Source: Alphaproteobacteria bacterium
Lineage (GTDB): Bacteria; Pseudomonadota; Alphaproteobacteria; Rhizobiales; OSC116
Length of the DNA stretch: 35,499 bases
NCBI GenBank assembly: GCA_002400495.2
Contig: NVQL02000044.1
Coordinates: forward strand, 1 to 35,499
Direction: 5' to 3'
The notes under the pieces are model-generated. The model was not told where the DNA came from and ran no database searches. It was given only the letters and a program-made list of their open reading frames with translations. Within the stretch, counting starts at the first letter, position 1, and each line of letters opens with the position of its first letter. Shown in pieces: positions 15,741 to 23,631 of the stretch. The translations under genes were made by a program, and so were the position numbers.

Positions 15741-16961
15741 TTATTTAACGTCTTCAAGCGCATCAGCAGCAGCTTCAACCGCTTCAGCAGCCGTTGCTTC
15801 GCCAAGCACAACGCTTTGGATCGCGTCATTAATGGCATCTTGCAAACCTTGGTAATCAGTCGCAAAAGGCTCAGGGCCACCAGCAGGAATAATGTCAATG
15901 AATGGTGCCCAGTTCGGGTCAGTGGCAATCATTGCATCCACTTCAGCACTGGCACGCAATGGTGTCAAGCCTGTAGCAATTTCAAACTCTAATTGGTTTT
16001 TAGGGTTTGTAAGATATTTAGCCAAGCTCACAGCTTGCTCTTCAACGCCTGTGCCTTTAAACACAGCCAATGAATCGGTGATTAGCAATGTACCAGACTC
16101 GCCGCTTGGGCCATGAGGCATAGGGCCAACAGCCCATTCAAGACCATCAACTTCTTTCATACGTGCGCTGTCACCATATGGGCCAACTAAGAAGCCAGAT
16201 TTACCAGCTAAAAATAACGGGCGGGCTTTGGCTTTGTCGTAAGCAATTGGGCCAGGTTGAGCAACAGAAGCCAGTTTTGTGCCATAAAATTCCATAGCTT
16301 CAACAACTTGTGGCGAATTAAATACAATTTCACCGTCAGCATTGATCACTTCACCACCGTTAGAATAAACATAATTCATAAACTGATGCATCGTGTTGTC
16401 AAATGACGCCGCCACAAGTGCAATGCCATCAGCATCAGTTTTTTCTTTAATGGCAGATGCCATTTCATACATTTCACCCCAAGTGGTTGGGCCTTTTTCG
16501 CCGTCATAGCCAGCGGCTTTTAACAAGCCTTTATTCCAATATAAAGCTTTGGTTGAGAAAGCACGAGGTGCGCCCCAAATTTTACCACCAGCGGTTACTG
16601 TGCCCAAAATAGGTGCAGCATAAGTGGCTTTTTCAGCATCAGACATAGTAATTTCAATGATCAAATCATTTTTTGACAATTGCTTCAATGTACGCGAGCC
16701 CATATAAGCAAGTGCAGGTGCGTTACCCGCTGCAGCCAACGTGGTCGCTTTAGTTTGGCACTGACCCCATGCTAGATATTCTAAGTTCACTTTATAACCA
16801 GGATTTGCAGCTTCCCATTCGCCGATGTGTTTTTCAGCAAAAGATCCACCCCAATCTTGACCACCACATTGAATCATGTGAAGCTCTTTGTCTGCAGCTT
16901 GGGCGCTAGATACGGCACCCAATACCAGCATGCTAGCTGCTGCGAATTTTAACATATTCAT
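15741..16961 (-). CDS. Sugar ABC transporter substrate-binding protein
   Basis: A 406-residue COG1653-type periplasmic binding protein. A signal peptide spans residues 1-22 (MNMLKFAAAS, hydrophobic core, SSAQA). The mature protein opens with ADKELHMIQCGGQDWGGSFAEKH, and the family core is visible in WNKGLLKAAGYDGEKGPTTW. The ATG follows AAGGGAGAG. A long acidic, alanine-rich C-terminus (TAAEAVEAAADALEDVK) is typical of these proteins. It lies between the two permeases and the ATPase. Because the operon is divergent from a ROK kinase and glycosylasparaginase, a GlcNAc-containing ligand is plausible, but the ligand is not readable from sequence. Confidence 0.93.
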   Translation of the reverse strand: MNMLKFAAASMLVLGAVSSAQAADKELHMIQCGGQDWGGSFAEKHIGEWEAANPGYKVNLEYLAWGQCQTKATTLAAAGNAPALAYMGSRTLKQLSKNDLIIEITMSDAEKATYAAPILGTVTAGGKIWGAPRAFSTKALYWNKGLLKAAGYDGEKGPTTWGEMYEMASAIKEKTDADGIALVAASFDNTMHQFMNYVYSNGGEVINADGEIVFNSPQVVEAMEFYGTKLASVAQPGPIAYDKAKARPLFLAGKSGFLVGPYGDSARMKEVDGLEWAVGPMPHGPSGESGTLLITDSLAVFKGTGVEEQAVSLAKYLTNPKNQLEFEIATGLTPLRASAEVDAMIATDPNWAPFIDIIPAGGPEPFATDYQGLQDAINDAIQSVVLGEATAAEAVEAAADALEDVK

Positions 16962-17000
16962 TTTACTCTCCCTTGTTTATTTTTCTGCCTATTAGTCATA

Positions 17001-17843
17001 TTATTCCTTCACCGCGCCTGCGGTTAAACCCGCTACAATATAGCGTTGAAGGAAAATATATATGATCAACACTGGCAAAATGCCGACCAAACTTGCGGCC
17101 ATCAACTCATTCCAAATGATTTCTTGACGACCAAAAAACTGATAGATGCCCACAGGCAGTGGGTTTAAACTATCTTGCGAATTAAAAGTAAGTGCGAATA
17201 AGAATTGCTGCGCATATGCGCCAATGAAAGTTGCAATCGCCACCACAATGATGCCAGGCATGGCAATGGGTAAAATAATGCGGCGCAGAATATACAAGCG
17301 GCTGGCACCATCAGCCCAAGCGGCTTCTTCTAATGACTTGGGAATTTTCATCAAATAAGAACGCATCAACCAAATGCCCGTTGGAATGCTAAACGCCGCG
17401 CCGGGTATAATCATCGCCCAATAAGTATTGAGAAAGCCGAGCTTCTGCATTAATTTATAAAGAGTGATGATCAACACTGTACCGCCCACCATGTTGATGG
17501 CTAAAAACGCCCCCAAAATGGCATCTCGGCCTTTAAATTCAAACCGAGCAAACCCCCAAGCGGCTGGGATGACACATACAAGTGCAATGATGGTCACAGC
17601 GGTGGCAATGAAAAAGCTATTCATTATATAGACATGCAAACGCGGCACATTCCTCCACATGTCAAAATAAGCATCAAAGCTCATATTGTCGGTTACAAAT
17701 GCATAAGGTATCGTAAAAATCTCGCTTATTGGCCGCATTGATACTAAAAACGCTTCTAAAAAAGGCGCCAGCATAAAGGCTATAAATAATGCGATGCCCG
17801 CATAAATCAAAATATATTCGTACCATTTATATTTATTTATCAT
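17001..17843 (-). CDS. Sugar ABC transporter permease (MalG-like)
   Basis: A 280-residue inner-membrane permease with six hydrophobic segments. Its EAA loop is SLEEAAWADGASRLYILRRIILPIAMPG-like, and the protein ends FLQRYIVAGLTAGAVKE, the usual MalG-type C-terminus. The ATG overlaps the TGA stop of the MalF-like permease (ATGA), so translation is coupled. The binding-protein gene follows 39 bases downstream. Confidence 0.95.
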   Translation of the reverse strand: MINKYKWYEYILIYAGIALFIAFMLAPFLEAFLVSMRPISEIFTIPYAFVTDNMSFDAYFDMWRNVPRLHVYIMNSFFIATAVTIIALVCVIPAAWGFARFEFKGRDAILGAFLAINMVGGTVLIITLYKLMQKLGFLNTYWAMIIPGAAFSIPTGIWLMRSYLMKIPKSLEEAAWADGASRLYILRRIILPIAMPGIIVVAIATFIGAYAQQFLFALTFNSQDSLNPLPVGIYQFFGRQEIIWNELMAASLVGILPVLIIYIFLQRYIVAGLTAGAVKE

Positions 17844-18745
17844 GATGTTGGCTCCCCGTGATTCATCGCCCTTTTGGCAAAGCGGGTCAGCATATAAAAA
17901 TAGAATGCCGCGAAGGATGATAAGAAGGTCACAATCATCACCGCCCGTGCTGAACCCTCACCATATCTATTGCGCGCAATGGCGGTTTTATAGGTGTCGA
18001 TAATCATTGTGGTGGTTGAGCCACGCGGGCCACCTTCGGTCAAAATCCAAATGATATCAAATGAGTTAAATGTCCAAATGGCCGATAAAAGCCCCATAGT
18101 CGCCACTGCTGGCATAATCAGCGGCAGCGTGATGCGGCGAAAGCGATAGAAACGGCTAGCGCCATCTGTCCATGCAGCTTCATGCAAATCACCTGGTACG
18201 CTTTGCATGGCAGCCAATAGATAGATGGTCACTAACGGTGTGCCGACCCAAACGTCGGTCACAATCGTGGCGTAAAATGATGAATTACGAAATGCCAAGA
18301 ATTCAAACGGCCCCGCAAAAATGCCCAACCATTGGCCAATGCCCGAAATCATTCCAAATTGGCCATTATACATCCAACTCCAGATGAAAACGCCAATGGC
18401 AATCGGCACAATCCACGGCGGCATGATCAGCACTCTAAACAGGTTACGGCCGGGTACAGCGCAATTGAGCAACATAGCCCCCGCGACACCAACCAACATT
18501 TTTAAAGACACCGAAATGAACATCCAATAGAATGTACGCACGATGACAGCAGGGAATTTACCACCAAATATTTTTATGTAATTTTTAAACCCAACATATT
18601 CTTCAACAGGGTTTAATGAGCTGTTGGTGAATGACAGGCGGAATGTTTCGGCTAACGGCCATGCCACAATAAATAGTGTCAGTGCCAAGGCTGGCAGTAA
18701 TAAAAGATATGGAAAATAATTGGCTTTTCCGTCGAGGGCATTCAT
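17840..18745 (-). CDS. Sugar ABC transporter permease (MalF-like)
   Basis: A 301-residue inner-membrane permease with the MalF/UgpA-type topology and the EAA loop DLHEAAWTDGASRFYRFRRI. The C-terminal WILTEGGPRGSTTTMIIDTY segment is characteristic of the family. Its ATG overlaps the stop of the upstream Gfo/Idh gene (ATGA), so oxidoreductase and importer are made together. This supports action of the oxidoreductase on the imported compound. Confidence 0.95.
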   Translation of the reverse strand: MNALDGKANYFPYLLLLPALALTLFIVAWPLAETFRLSFTNSSLNPVEEYVGFKNYIKIFGGKFPAVIVRTFYWMFISVSLKMLVGVAGAMLLNCAVPGRNLFRVLIMPPWIVPIAIGVFIWSWMYNGQFGMISGIGQWLGIFAGPFEFLAFRNSSFYATIVTDVWVGTPLVTIYLLAAMQSVPGDLHEAAWTDGASRFYRFRRITLPLIMPAVATMGLLSAIWTFNSFDIIWILTEGGPRGSTTTMIIDTYKTAIARNRYGEGSARAVMIVTFLSSFAAFYFYMLTRFAKRAMNHGEPTS

Positions 18746-19974
18746 TGGGCAGCCTCCCCGTTTACAGATTTTTCACTGCGTAAATTATAACTATCAAAGC
18801 GTTGCCACATTTCCGTCAAGTCAATCACTTGGTGCGTGATACGGGCTTCATCAAGCTTTATGGCGGTTAAGCCAGCTTCCAAGCCATCTAGTATTGACAC
18901 AGGCAATTCTGCACCATCATTCATATGAGCAAAGATATCTTCAATCATCTTCTCATCAGCGCCGTAATGCACAGATATCGCCGAGTCGGTTTTGTAAGAT
19001 TTATCAATCAATCGTTCATTGTCTCTGGCATTGGTGACTTTAAAATAATTGCGCACAAAATCGCCTTCGGCCATGCCTTTTGAACCCATCACACAAAACC
19101 GCCTAAATTCATCAGGCACGTTTAAATTGGTGTGGAAGCATAGATTTTCGCCATCTTCATACTCAATGATCGCGGTCTGATAATCAATAATATCACCGTC
19201 ACCATCAAACACGCGGTCAGAGCCGTTCCAACCCGTTGGCTTGCTGTGATAAACCTCATTGTCATTGATAGAGGCGTTTTTAGGGGTGAAAGAACGGTTG
19301 CCACCAAAACTTGCCACACGGATCGGGCGCTTGCCCATCAGGCCTTGATATAAGTCTAAATCGTGACAACATTTTTCCAACATAAAGCCGCCAGAATATT
19401 TGCTATGCCGCCGCCAATCGCGCATAAAGAATGCCCCATGGTAAGGCATAATATGTTCAGATGCCTCAACTGAGGTTATGTCGCCCAATAAACCATCGTC
19501 ACGGGCTTTAATCAAATCACGATATAGCGGCGCATAACGCAACACCAAACCAATCATCAGTCGGTCTGCCCCGCCATTTTTAGCCAATATATCAAGCAAT
19601 TCAAAAGTTTGCTTCTCATCAATCACCACAGGTTTTTCGGTAAAGGTTTTTACGCCAAATTCCAAAGCGGTGCGAATATGTTCTAAATGCAAATGGTTCG
19701 GCGAGCCAATCATCAACAGGTCAAGCTGTTCATTCTGCAGCAAATCATCAAGCGTATCGTAATGAATACCCGGTGATAATTTTTTAAGTGTAGCGGGGTC
19801 AACATTCAGTCCCTGCACGCCCTCACCTGTCATAAGCGGTAACCCGCATGGGTCAGGATCAACATAGCCAACAAATTCAACATTGGGCATTATAGAGCCA
19901 ATCACTTGCGTCAAATAGCCAATGCGGTAGCCTAAACCAACAATCCCAATTTTAATTTTTTTCACTTCACTCAT
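18742..19974 (-). CDS. Gfo/Idh/MocA-family NAD(P)-dependent oxidoreductase
   Basis: A cytoplasmic protein of about 410 residues. Its N-terminal Rossmann domain has a GLGYRIGY nucleotide loop, then the EKPVV motif carrying the family lysine and an HDLDLYQGL segment with the conserved aspartate and histidine. The C-terminal alpha/beta domain has an open sheet (AIIEYEDGENLCFHTNL). The start used is ATG 19974 (MSEVKKIKIG), since AGAGA lies 6 bases upstream; three more upstream ATGs (19980, 19989, 19992) lack spacing for a ribosome site. Members oxidise C1 or ring hydroxyls of sugars; a few are glycosidases of GH109 type using the same fold. As first gene of the ABC operon it likely oxidises the imported sugar, but the substrate is unknown. 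Confidence 0.9.
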   Translation of the reverse strand: MSEVKKIKIGIVGLGYRIGYLTQVIGSIMPNVEFVGYVDPDPCGLPLMTGEGVQGLNVDPATLKKLSPGIHYDTLDDLLQNEQLDLLMIGSPNHLHLEHIRTALEFGVKTFTEKPVVIDEKQTFELLDILAKNGGADRLMIGLVLRYAPLYRDLIKARDDGLLGDITSVEASEHIMPYHGAFFMRDWRRHSKYSGGFMLEKCCHDLDLYQGLMGKRPIRVASFGGNRSFTPKNASINDNEVYHSKPTGWNGSDRVFDGDGDIIDYQTAIIEYEDGENLCFHTNLNVPDEFRRFCVMGSKGMAEGDFVRNYFKVTNARDNERLIDKSYKTDSAISVHYGADEKMIEDIFAHMNDGAELPVSILDGLEAGLTAIKLDEARITHQVIDLTEMWQRFDSYNLRSEKSVNGEAAQ

Positions 19975-20017
19975 AAGCATTCTCTGCATCATTATAAAAA
20001 ATAATGCAGCTCGTCCC

Positions 20018-20275
20018 TCAATATTTCAACCATTCGCAACCCGTATTCAAAGTCCAAATGTTGGTACCCTTGATTAAAAGACTAGATATCGTCGGGTTTA
20101 TGTCAAACGCTAGAGGCCGAAAACTCAAATTGGTATCATCCATGTGCACAACTATATTGAGCCTCATATATGGCCATATAGTGCGCAATTCATGCCGTGT
20201 TTTTGCCGAATTTAAATCAATTGAGAATTGAGGAGTTTTTTGCCAATAAAATGAAGCATTAAATAGAGTGAAAGT
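20018..20275 (-). pseudogene. Unidentified open frame or gene remnant
   Basis: The minus strand is open for 85 codons between stops and ends at a TGA (20018-20020). Internal ATG 20167 would give a 49-residue peptide containing IVVHMDDTNLSFRPLAF and ending NTGCEWLKY. I do not recognise it, and no ribosome site precedes the ATG. It could be the tail of a lost gene, a real small gene, or chance. The 75-codon plus-strand frame across the same bases has no ribosome site either. Confidence 0.15.
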
Positions 20276-20478
20276 CTATTAAAAGCAGGATTGTAAAGGT
20301 AATAGTCCGTAAAGTCATCATTGCTTAATGATAAATTTAAAGACGGCACTAATAATGCCTCAAATCAATTTAAATTTGTTGGAATAAAATTTTAACATTA
20401 TTCTGACTCTAAAAAAACATCAGCAATACCAGTTAAACGAAAAAATAGCGTAATTAGGTTTAATGTTTGCGAAAATAT

Positions 20479-20518
20479 TTCACCATTGGATCTGGTGTTT
20501 TAAACCCCCTATGGTGAA
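20479..20518. promoter_or_regulatory. Inverted repeat upstream of ROK kinase gene
   Basis: TTCACCAT (20479-20486) and ATGGTGAA (20511-20518) are exact complements 24 bases apart, with a nested CACCA/TGGTG pair (20481-20485, 20493-20497). The half site GGTGAATA recurs in the RpiR-region repeats at 11168 and 11187. A shared regulator for both operons is possible; a simple mRNA hairpin is the alternative. Confidence 0.4.
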
Positions 20519-20550
20519 TAAAAATTATCATAAATGAATGAGGGTAAATT

Positions 20551-21468
20551 ATGCACGGTGCGATTGATTTAGGCGGCACAAAAATAGAAGCAGCTTTACT
20601 AAATGCAGATTTAATTCCGATCAAACGCCAACGGATAGACACGCCAAAAGACGATTATGAGCAATTGCTAAACGCCATACAATCACAAATAAACTGGTTG
20701 CGCACCACAGCAAATGATGAGCAGTTAAGCATTGGCGTTGGTGTGCCGGGCGTTGTCGATAAAAAGAACGGCCTGACCTTAACCTCTAATCTGCCAACCA
20801 AAGGCCGCAAACTCAGGCAAGATGTATCAAATCTCGCGGGGCAAGACATCCCACTAGAGAATGACTGCCGCTGCTTCGCTTTGTCCGAAGCCAATGGTGG
20901 TGCTGGCGCGGGTTATAAAAAAATATTCGGGCTTATCATTGGTACGGGCATAGGCGGCGGCATTTGCATTGATGGCAAATTAAGTTATGGCTTCAACAAT
21001 TTAGCCGCCGAAGTTTCGCACATTCCCCTGCCCTCAACCATGGTGGCAAAATATAATTTGCCATTGCTTCAATGCGGCTGTGGCCGTACCGCTTGCTACG
21101 AAACTTTTGTCGCTGGCCCAGGCTTAAGCCGCTTGGCACAACATTTGGCTGGGGTAAACCTGACGGCTATCGAAATCGCCGCACGCGTTGAAGCAGGCGA
21201 CAAAAAAATGATCCACGTGTTAGATGTTTGGGTCGAATTATGCAGCCATATGCTGGATATGATCCAACTATTAGTCGACCCTGATTGCATTATTCTGGGT
21301 GGTGGCATTTCGTTGATTAAAAACATCGAACAAAAATTACTGGCTGGTATGAAAAAAGTGGCGTTAGACAATACCCACCCACCACAATTATTACTAGCAA
21401 AATTTGGCGATAGTTCGGGCGTGCGCGGCGCCGCCATGTTGCCATTGCTGGATAATTTAGAGGAATAA
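20551..21468 (+). CDS. ROK-family sugar kinase (N-acetylglucosamine kinase-like)
   Basis: A 305-residue cytoplasmic kinase. It has the ATP-binding DLGGTK motif (6-11), catalytic D105 in ENDCRCFALSEA, and the ROK zinc signature: H157 followed by CGCGRTAC with C175, C177 and C182. There is no N-terminal helix-turn-helix, so it is a kinase and not a NagC-type repressor. GlcNAc, ManNAc or glucose are usual ROK substrates; GlcNAc is favoured because glycosylasparaginase follows 3 bases later and NagA is next. The ATG follows GAGGGTAAATT. A second candidate GlcNAc kinase of another family lies at 24410-25375, so substrates may be divided between them. Confidence 0.9.
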   Translation: MHGAIDLGGTKIEAALLNADLIPIKRQRIDTPKDDYEQLLNAIQSQINWLRTTANDEQLSIGVGVPGVVDKKNGLTLTSNLPTKGRKLRQDVSNLAGQDIPLENDCRCFALSEANGGAGAGYKKIFGLIIGTGIGGGICIDGKLSYGFNNLAAEVSHIPLPSTMVAKYNLPLLQCGCGRTACYETFVAGPGLSRLAQHLAGVNLTAIEIAARVEAGDKKMIHVLDVWVELCSHMLDMIQLLVDPDCIILGGGISLIKNIEQKLLAGMKKVALDNTHPPQLLLAKFGDSSGVRGAAMLPLLDNLEE

Positions 21469-21471
21469 AAC

Positions 21472-22389
21472 ATGATTATTTTAGCTAATTCAGAAGCTAC
21501 TAATGGCATTGGCGTCAGCGCCGAACTGCTACAGCAAAAACACAATGTTTTGGATGCGTTGGTCGAAGGCATCAGCATTGTTGAGCGTGATCCTAATGTG
21601 CGCAGCGCCGGCTATGGCGGCTGGCCAAATATGATTGGCGAAATGGAATTTGACGCAGCAGTTATGGACGGCACAACGCTAGAAATTGGCGCAGTTGGGG
21701 CATTGCAAGGCACTTTATCAGCAACCAAAACGGCATATCAAGTGATGAAACGCCTGCCACATGTAATGCTAACAGGTGCAGGCGCGACACGTTTTGCCAA
21801 AGAATGCGGCTATCAAGATGATGAGCTGCTAATGCCTGATTCAAAACGTGTCTGGCGCAACAAAATAGACAAAGTTGTCGCCGCCGATCAGCTAAATGAT
21901 TTCCCCAACATTCCACTCGCGCCGCTAAGCAATATCATCACCGATCCCGAACGGGTACGCGATACAACGGTATTTATGGGCATGGGGCATGACAATCACA
22001 TTGCCGCCTGCACCTCAACCTCTGGCTGGGCGTGGAAATATCCTGGGCGGTTGGGCGATAGCCCCATTCCAGGCGCAGGTTTTTATGCCGATAGCCGTTT
22101 TGGTGCCGCCGCTTGCACCCATACAGGCGAGATGACCATGCGCGCAGGCACGTCTCGCGCCATTGTTTTGGCAATGCAATTGGGGCATAATCTTGAGCAA
22201 TCGGTCGATTTAGCGGTTGCAGAACTTGCCAATTTAAAATGCGGTTTTTTAGGCGGCGTGGTCATTCATGCTATTGATAAACATCAAAACCATCTAGTGG
22301 TAAATTTCAGATGCGATGAAACCATCCGCTACTGGTATTGGGATGAAAGCTTACCAAAACCAGTGCAAAGAATCGCCACAAAAGTTTAA
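21472..22389 (+). CDS. N4-(beta-N-acetylglucosaminyl)-L-asparaginase (glycosylasparaginase), cytoplasmic form
   Basis: An Ntn-hydrolase of 305 residues that splits GlcNAc-Asn into GlcNAc (via the glycosylamine) and aspartate. The precursor would self-cleave before T165 (sequence R-D-T-T). T165, T183, R193, D196 and T216 have exactly the spacing of T152, T170, R180, D183 and T203 in the Flavobacterium enzyme, as I recall it. The strongest block is GRLGDSPIPGAGFYADS. Oddities: the HDT of characterised enzymes is RDT, the conserved N-terminal tryptophan (STW/NTW) is absent, and there is no signal peptide, whereas the known bacterial enzyme is exported. GAGGAATAAAAC precedes the ATG. It is coupled to the ROK kinase, and its stop overlaps that of NagA. 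Strict specificity for GlcNAc-Asn is inferred. Confidence 0.88.
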   Translation: MIILANSEATNGIGVSAELLQQKHNVLDALVEGISIVERDPNVRSAGYGGWPNMIGEMEFDAAVMDGTTLEIGAVGALQGTLSATKTAYQVMKRLPHVMLTGAGATRFAKECGYQDDELLMPDSKRVWRNKIDKVVAADQLNDFPNIPLAPLSNIITDPERVRDTTVFMGMGHDNHIAACTSTSGWAWKYPGRLGDSPIPGAGFYADSRFGAAACTHTGEMTMRAGTSRAIVLAMQLGHNLEQSVDLAVAELANLKCGFLGGVVIHAIDKHQNHLVVNFRCDETIRYWYWDESLPKPVQRIATKV

Positions 22390-23549
22390 TTCCAGTCACC
22401 CTTTACCGCCGTGCGGGTGACGAATAAATCGTCATCCAAATGCACAATGTCAGCTTGCAAACCAGTTTTCAACTGGCCGATTTTATGCCCCAAACGCAAT
22501 GCATTTGCAGGGTATAGAGATGCCATTCGTAACGTTTCGCCAAGTTCAAAACCCAAAATTTTATGGCAATTGCGCACGGCTGTTGCCATGTCCAAGGCAC
22601 TGCCCGCCAAAGTTCCCGCATCAGTGATGCAATAGCTGTCTTTCACCTGAATGGCTTCGCCGTATAATTCGAAATGCGGCGATACCGCCCCAACAGGTGG
22701 CATGGCATCGGTAATGATGCACATTTTACCGCGTTTTTTGGCATTTATAGCCACTTTGGCGGTGGCTTTGGCAACATGTTGATTGTCCAAAATAATGCCG
22801 ACAAATGTCTCCTCGTCTTCAAGCGCAGCACCCACCACACCAGGTTCACGGTTCAGCATTGGGCTCATGGCGTTAAACAAATGAGTGAAGCCGCAAAGCC
22901 CCTCGCCCAAAGCCGCTTGTATCTGCTCATAAGTGCCATCACTATGGCCACAATAAACCAATATGCCCGCATCAGTTAAGTCCTTGATGAAGCCAGCAGG
23001 CACTTTTTCGGGTGCCAAAGTCACCATCAAAACACCGTTTTTCAAAGTTTTATATAGCTCTGCCACGCCGTTATCAACATCTCTGATCATGGCGGGTAAA
23101 TGCACACCCTTGCGTGCGATGTTAAAATACGGCCCTTCGAGATGCAAGCCAACCATGCCCGATATGCCTTGCTCCAACGCCTGGTTGGCAGCATTAACCG
23201 CAACCTGCATTTTTTCAGAACTGTCACTGATCAGAGTTGGCAACATTGCGGTTGTGCCAAATTTTCGATGCGCGGCTATAATGGCTTTCATGCCCGCAAC
23301 GCTTGGCTCATCATTTAGCAATATACCGCCGCCGCCATTGACCTGAATGTCAATAAAACCCGCGGTTAGAATTCCACCATTAAATTCTATATGTTCAGCA
23401 TCTTCCGCAATTTTATTATAGTTATTTTTATGGATAATTTCGGTAATTTTTTCATCACAGACCACCAATAAATGATCGTCTAGAAACTCATTACCATTGA
23501 ATATTGTTGCACCGCTAATGATTTGGCGTTTATTTTTATTTTTAATCAT
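22386..23549 (-). CDS. nagA: N-acetylglucosamine-6-phosphate deacetylase
   Basis: A cytoplasmic amidohydrolase of about 387 residues that converts GlcNAc-6-P to GlcN-6-P and acetate. Metal and catalytic residues are all visible: E138 (HLEGPY), H202 (GHSDGTYEQ), H223 (FTHLFNAM) and D281 (ITDAMPPVG). The segment EEETFVGIILD-like (residues 243-256) and the ALEDEETF run are typical of NagA. The ATG at 23549 is used; a GTG at 23558 is also in frame and no strong ribosome site distinguishes them. It lies 82 bases after the GntR regulator and is probably in one operon with it and the BadF kinase. Its TAA overlaps the glycosylasparaginase TAA. Confidence 0.95.
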   Translation of the reverse strand: MIKNKNKRQIISGATIFNGNEFLDDHLLVVCDEKITEIIHKNNYNKIAEDAEHIEFNGGILTAGFIDIQVNGGGGILLNDEPSVAGMKAIIAAHRKFGTTAMLPTLISDSSEKMQVAVNAANQALEQGISGMVGLHLEGPYFNIARKGVHLPAMIRDVDNGVAELYKTLKNGVLMVTLAPEKVPAGFIKDLTDAGILVYCGHSDGTYEQIQAALGEGLCGFTHLFNAMSPMLNREPGVVGAALEDEETFVGIILDNQHVAKATAKVAINAKKRGKMCIITDAMPPVGAVSPHFELYGEAIQVKDSYCITDAGTLAGSALDMATAVRNCHKILGFELGETLRMASLYPANALRLGHKIGQLKTGLQADIVHLDDDLFVTRTAVKGDWN

Positions 23550-23631
23550 AATTTTCACTTATTTCGCGATTGTCCGCTTTGGGTCATTTTATATTTAGAT
23601 GAATTTGTTTGGCGCAAATGCCAAGTTAATG

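Larger units (their letters stand above)
19975..20550. other. Divergent promoter region between Gfo/Idh-ABC operon and ROK-glycosylasparaginase operon
   Basis: This 576-base spacer is the longest gene-free stretch of the window. It holds a TATAAT box for the minus operon (complement at 19991-19996) inside a small hairpin (CATTAT, five A, ATAATG; 19990-20006). Near the right end are inverted TTCACCAT (20479-20486) and ATGGTGAA (20511-20518). Bases 20018-20275 stay open on the minus strand, and a plus-strand frame overlaps them (20004-20231); neither is recognisable. No other structure is evident. Confidence 0.6.
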
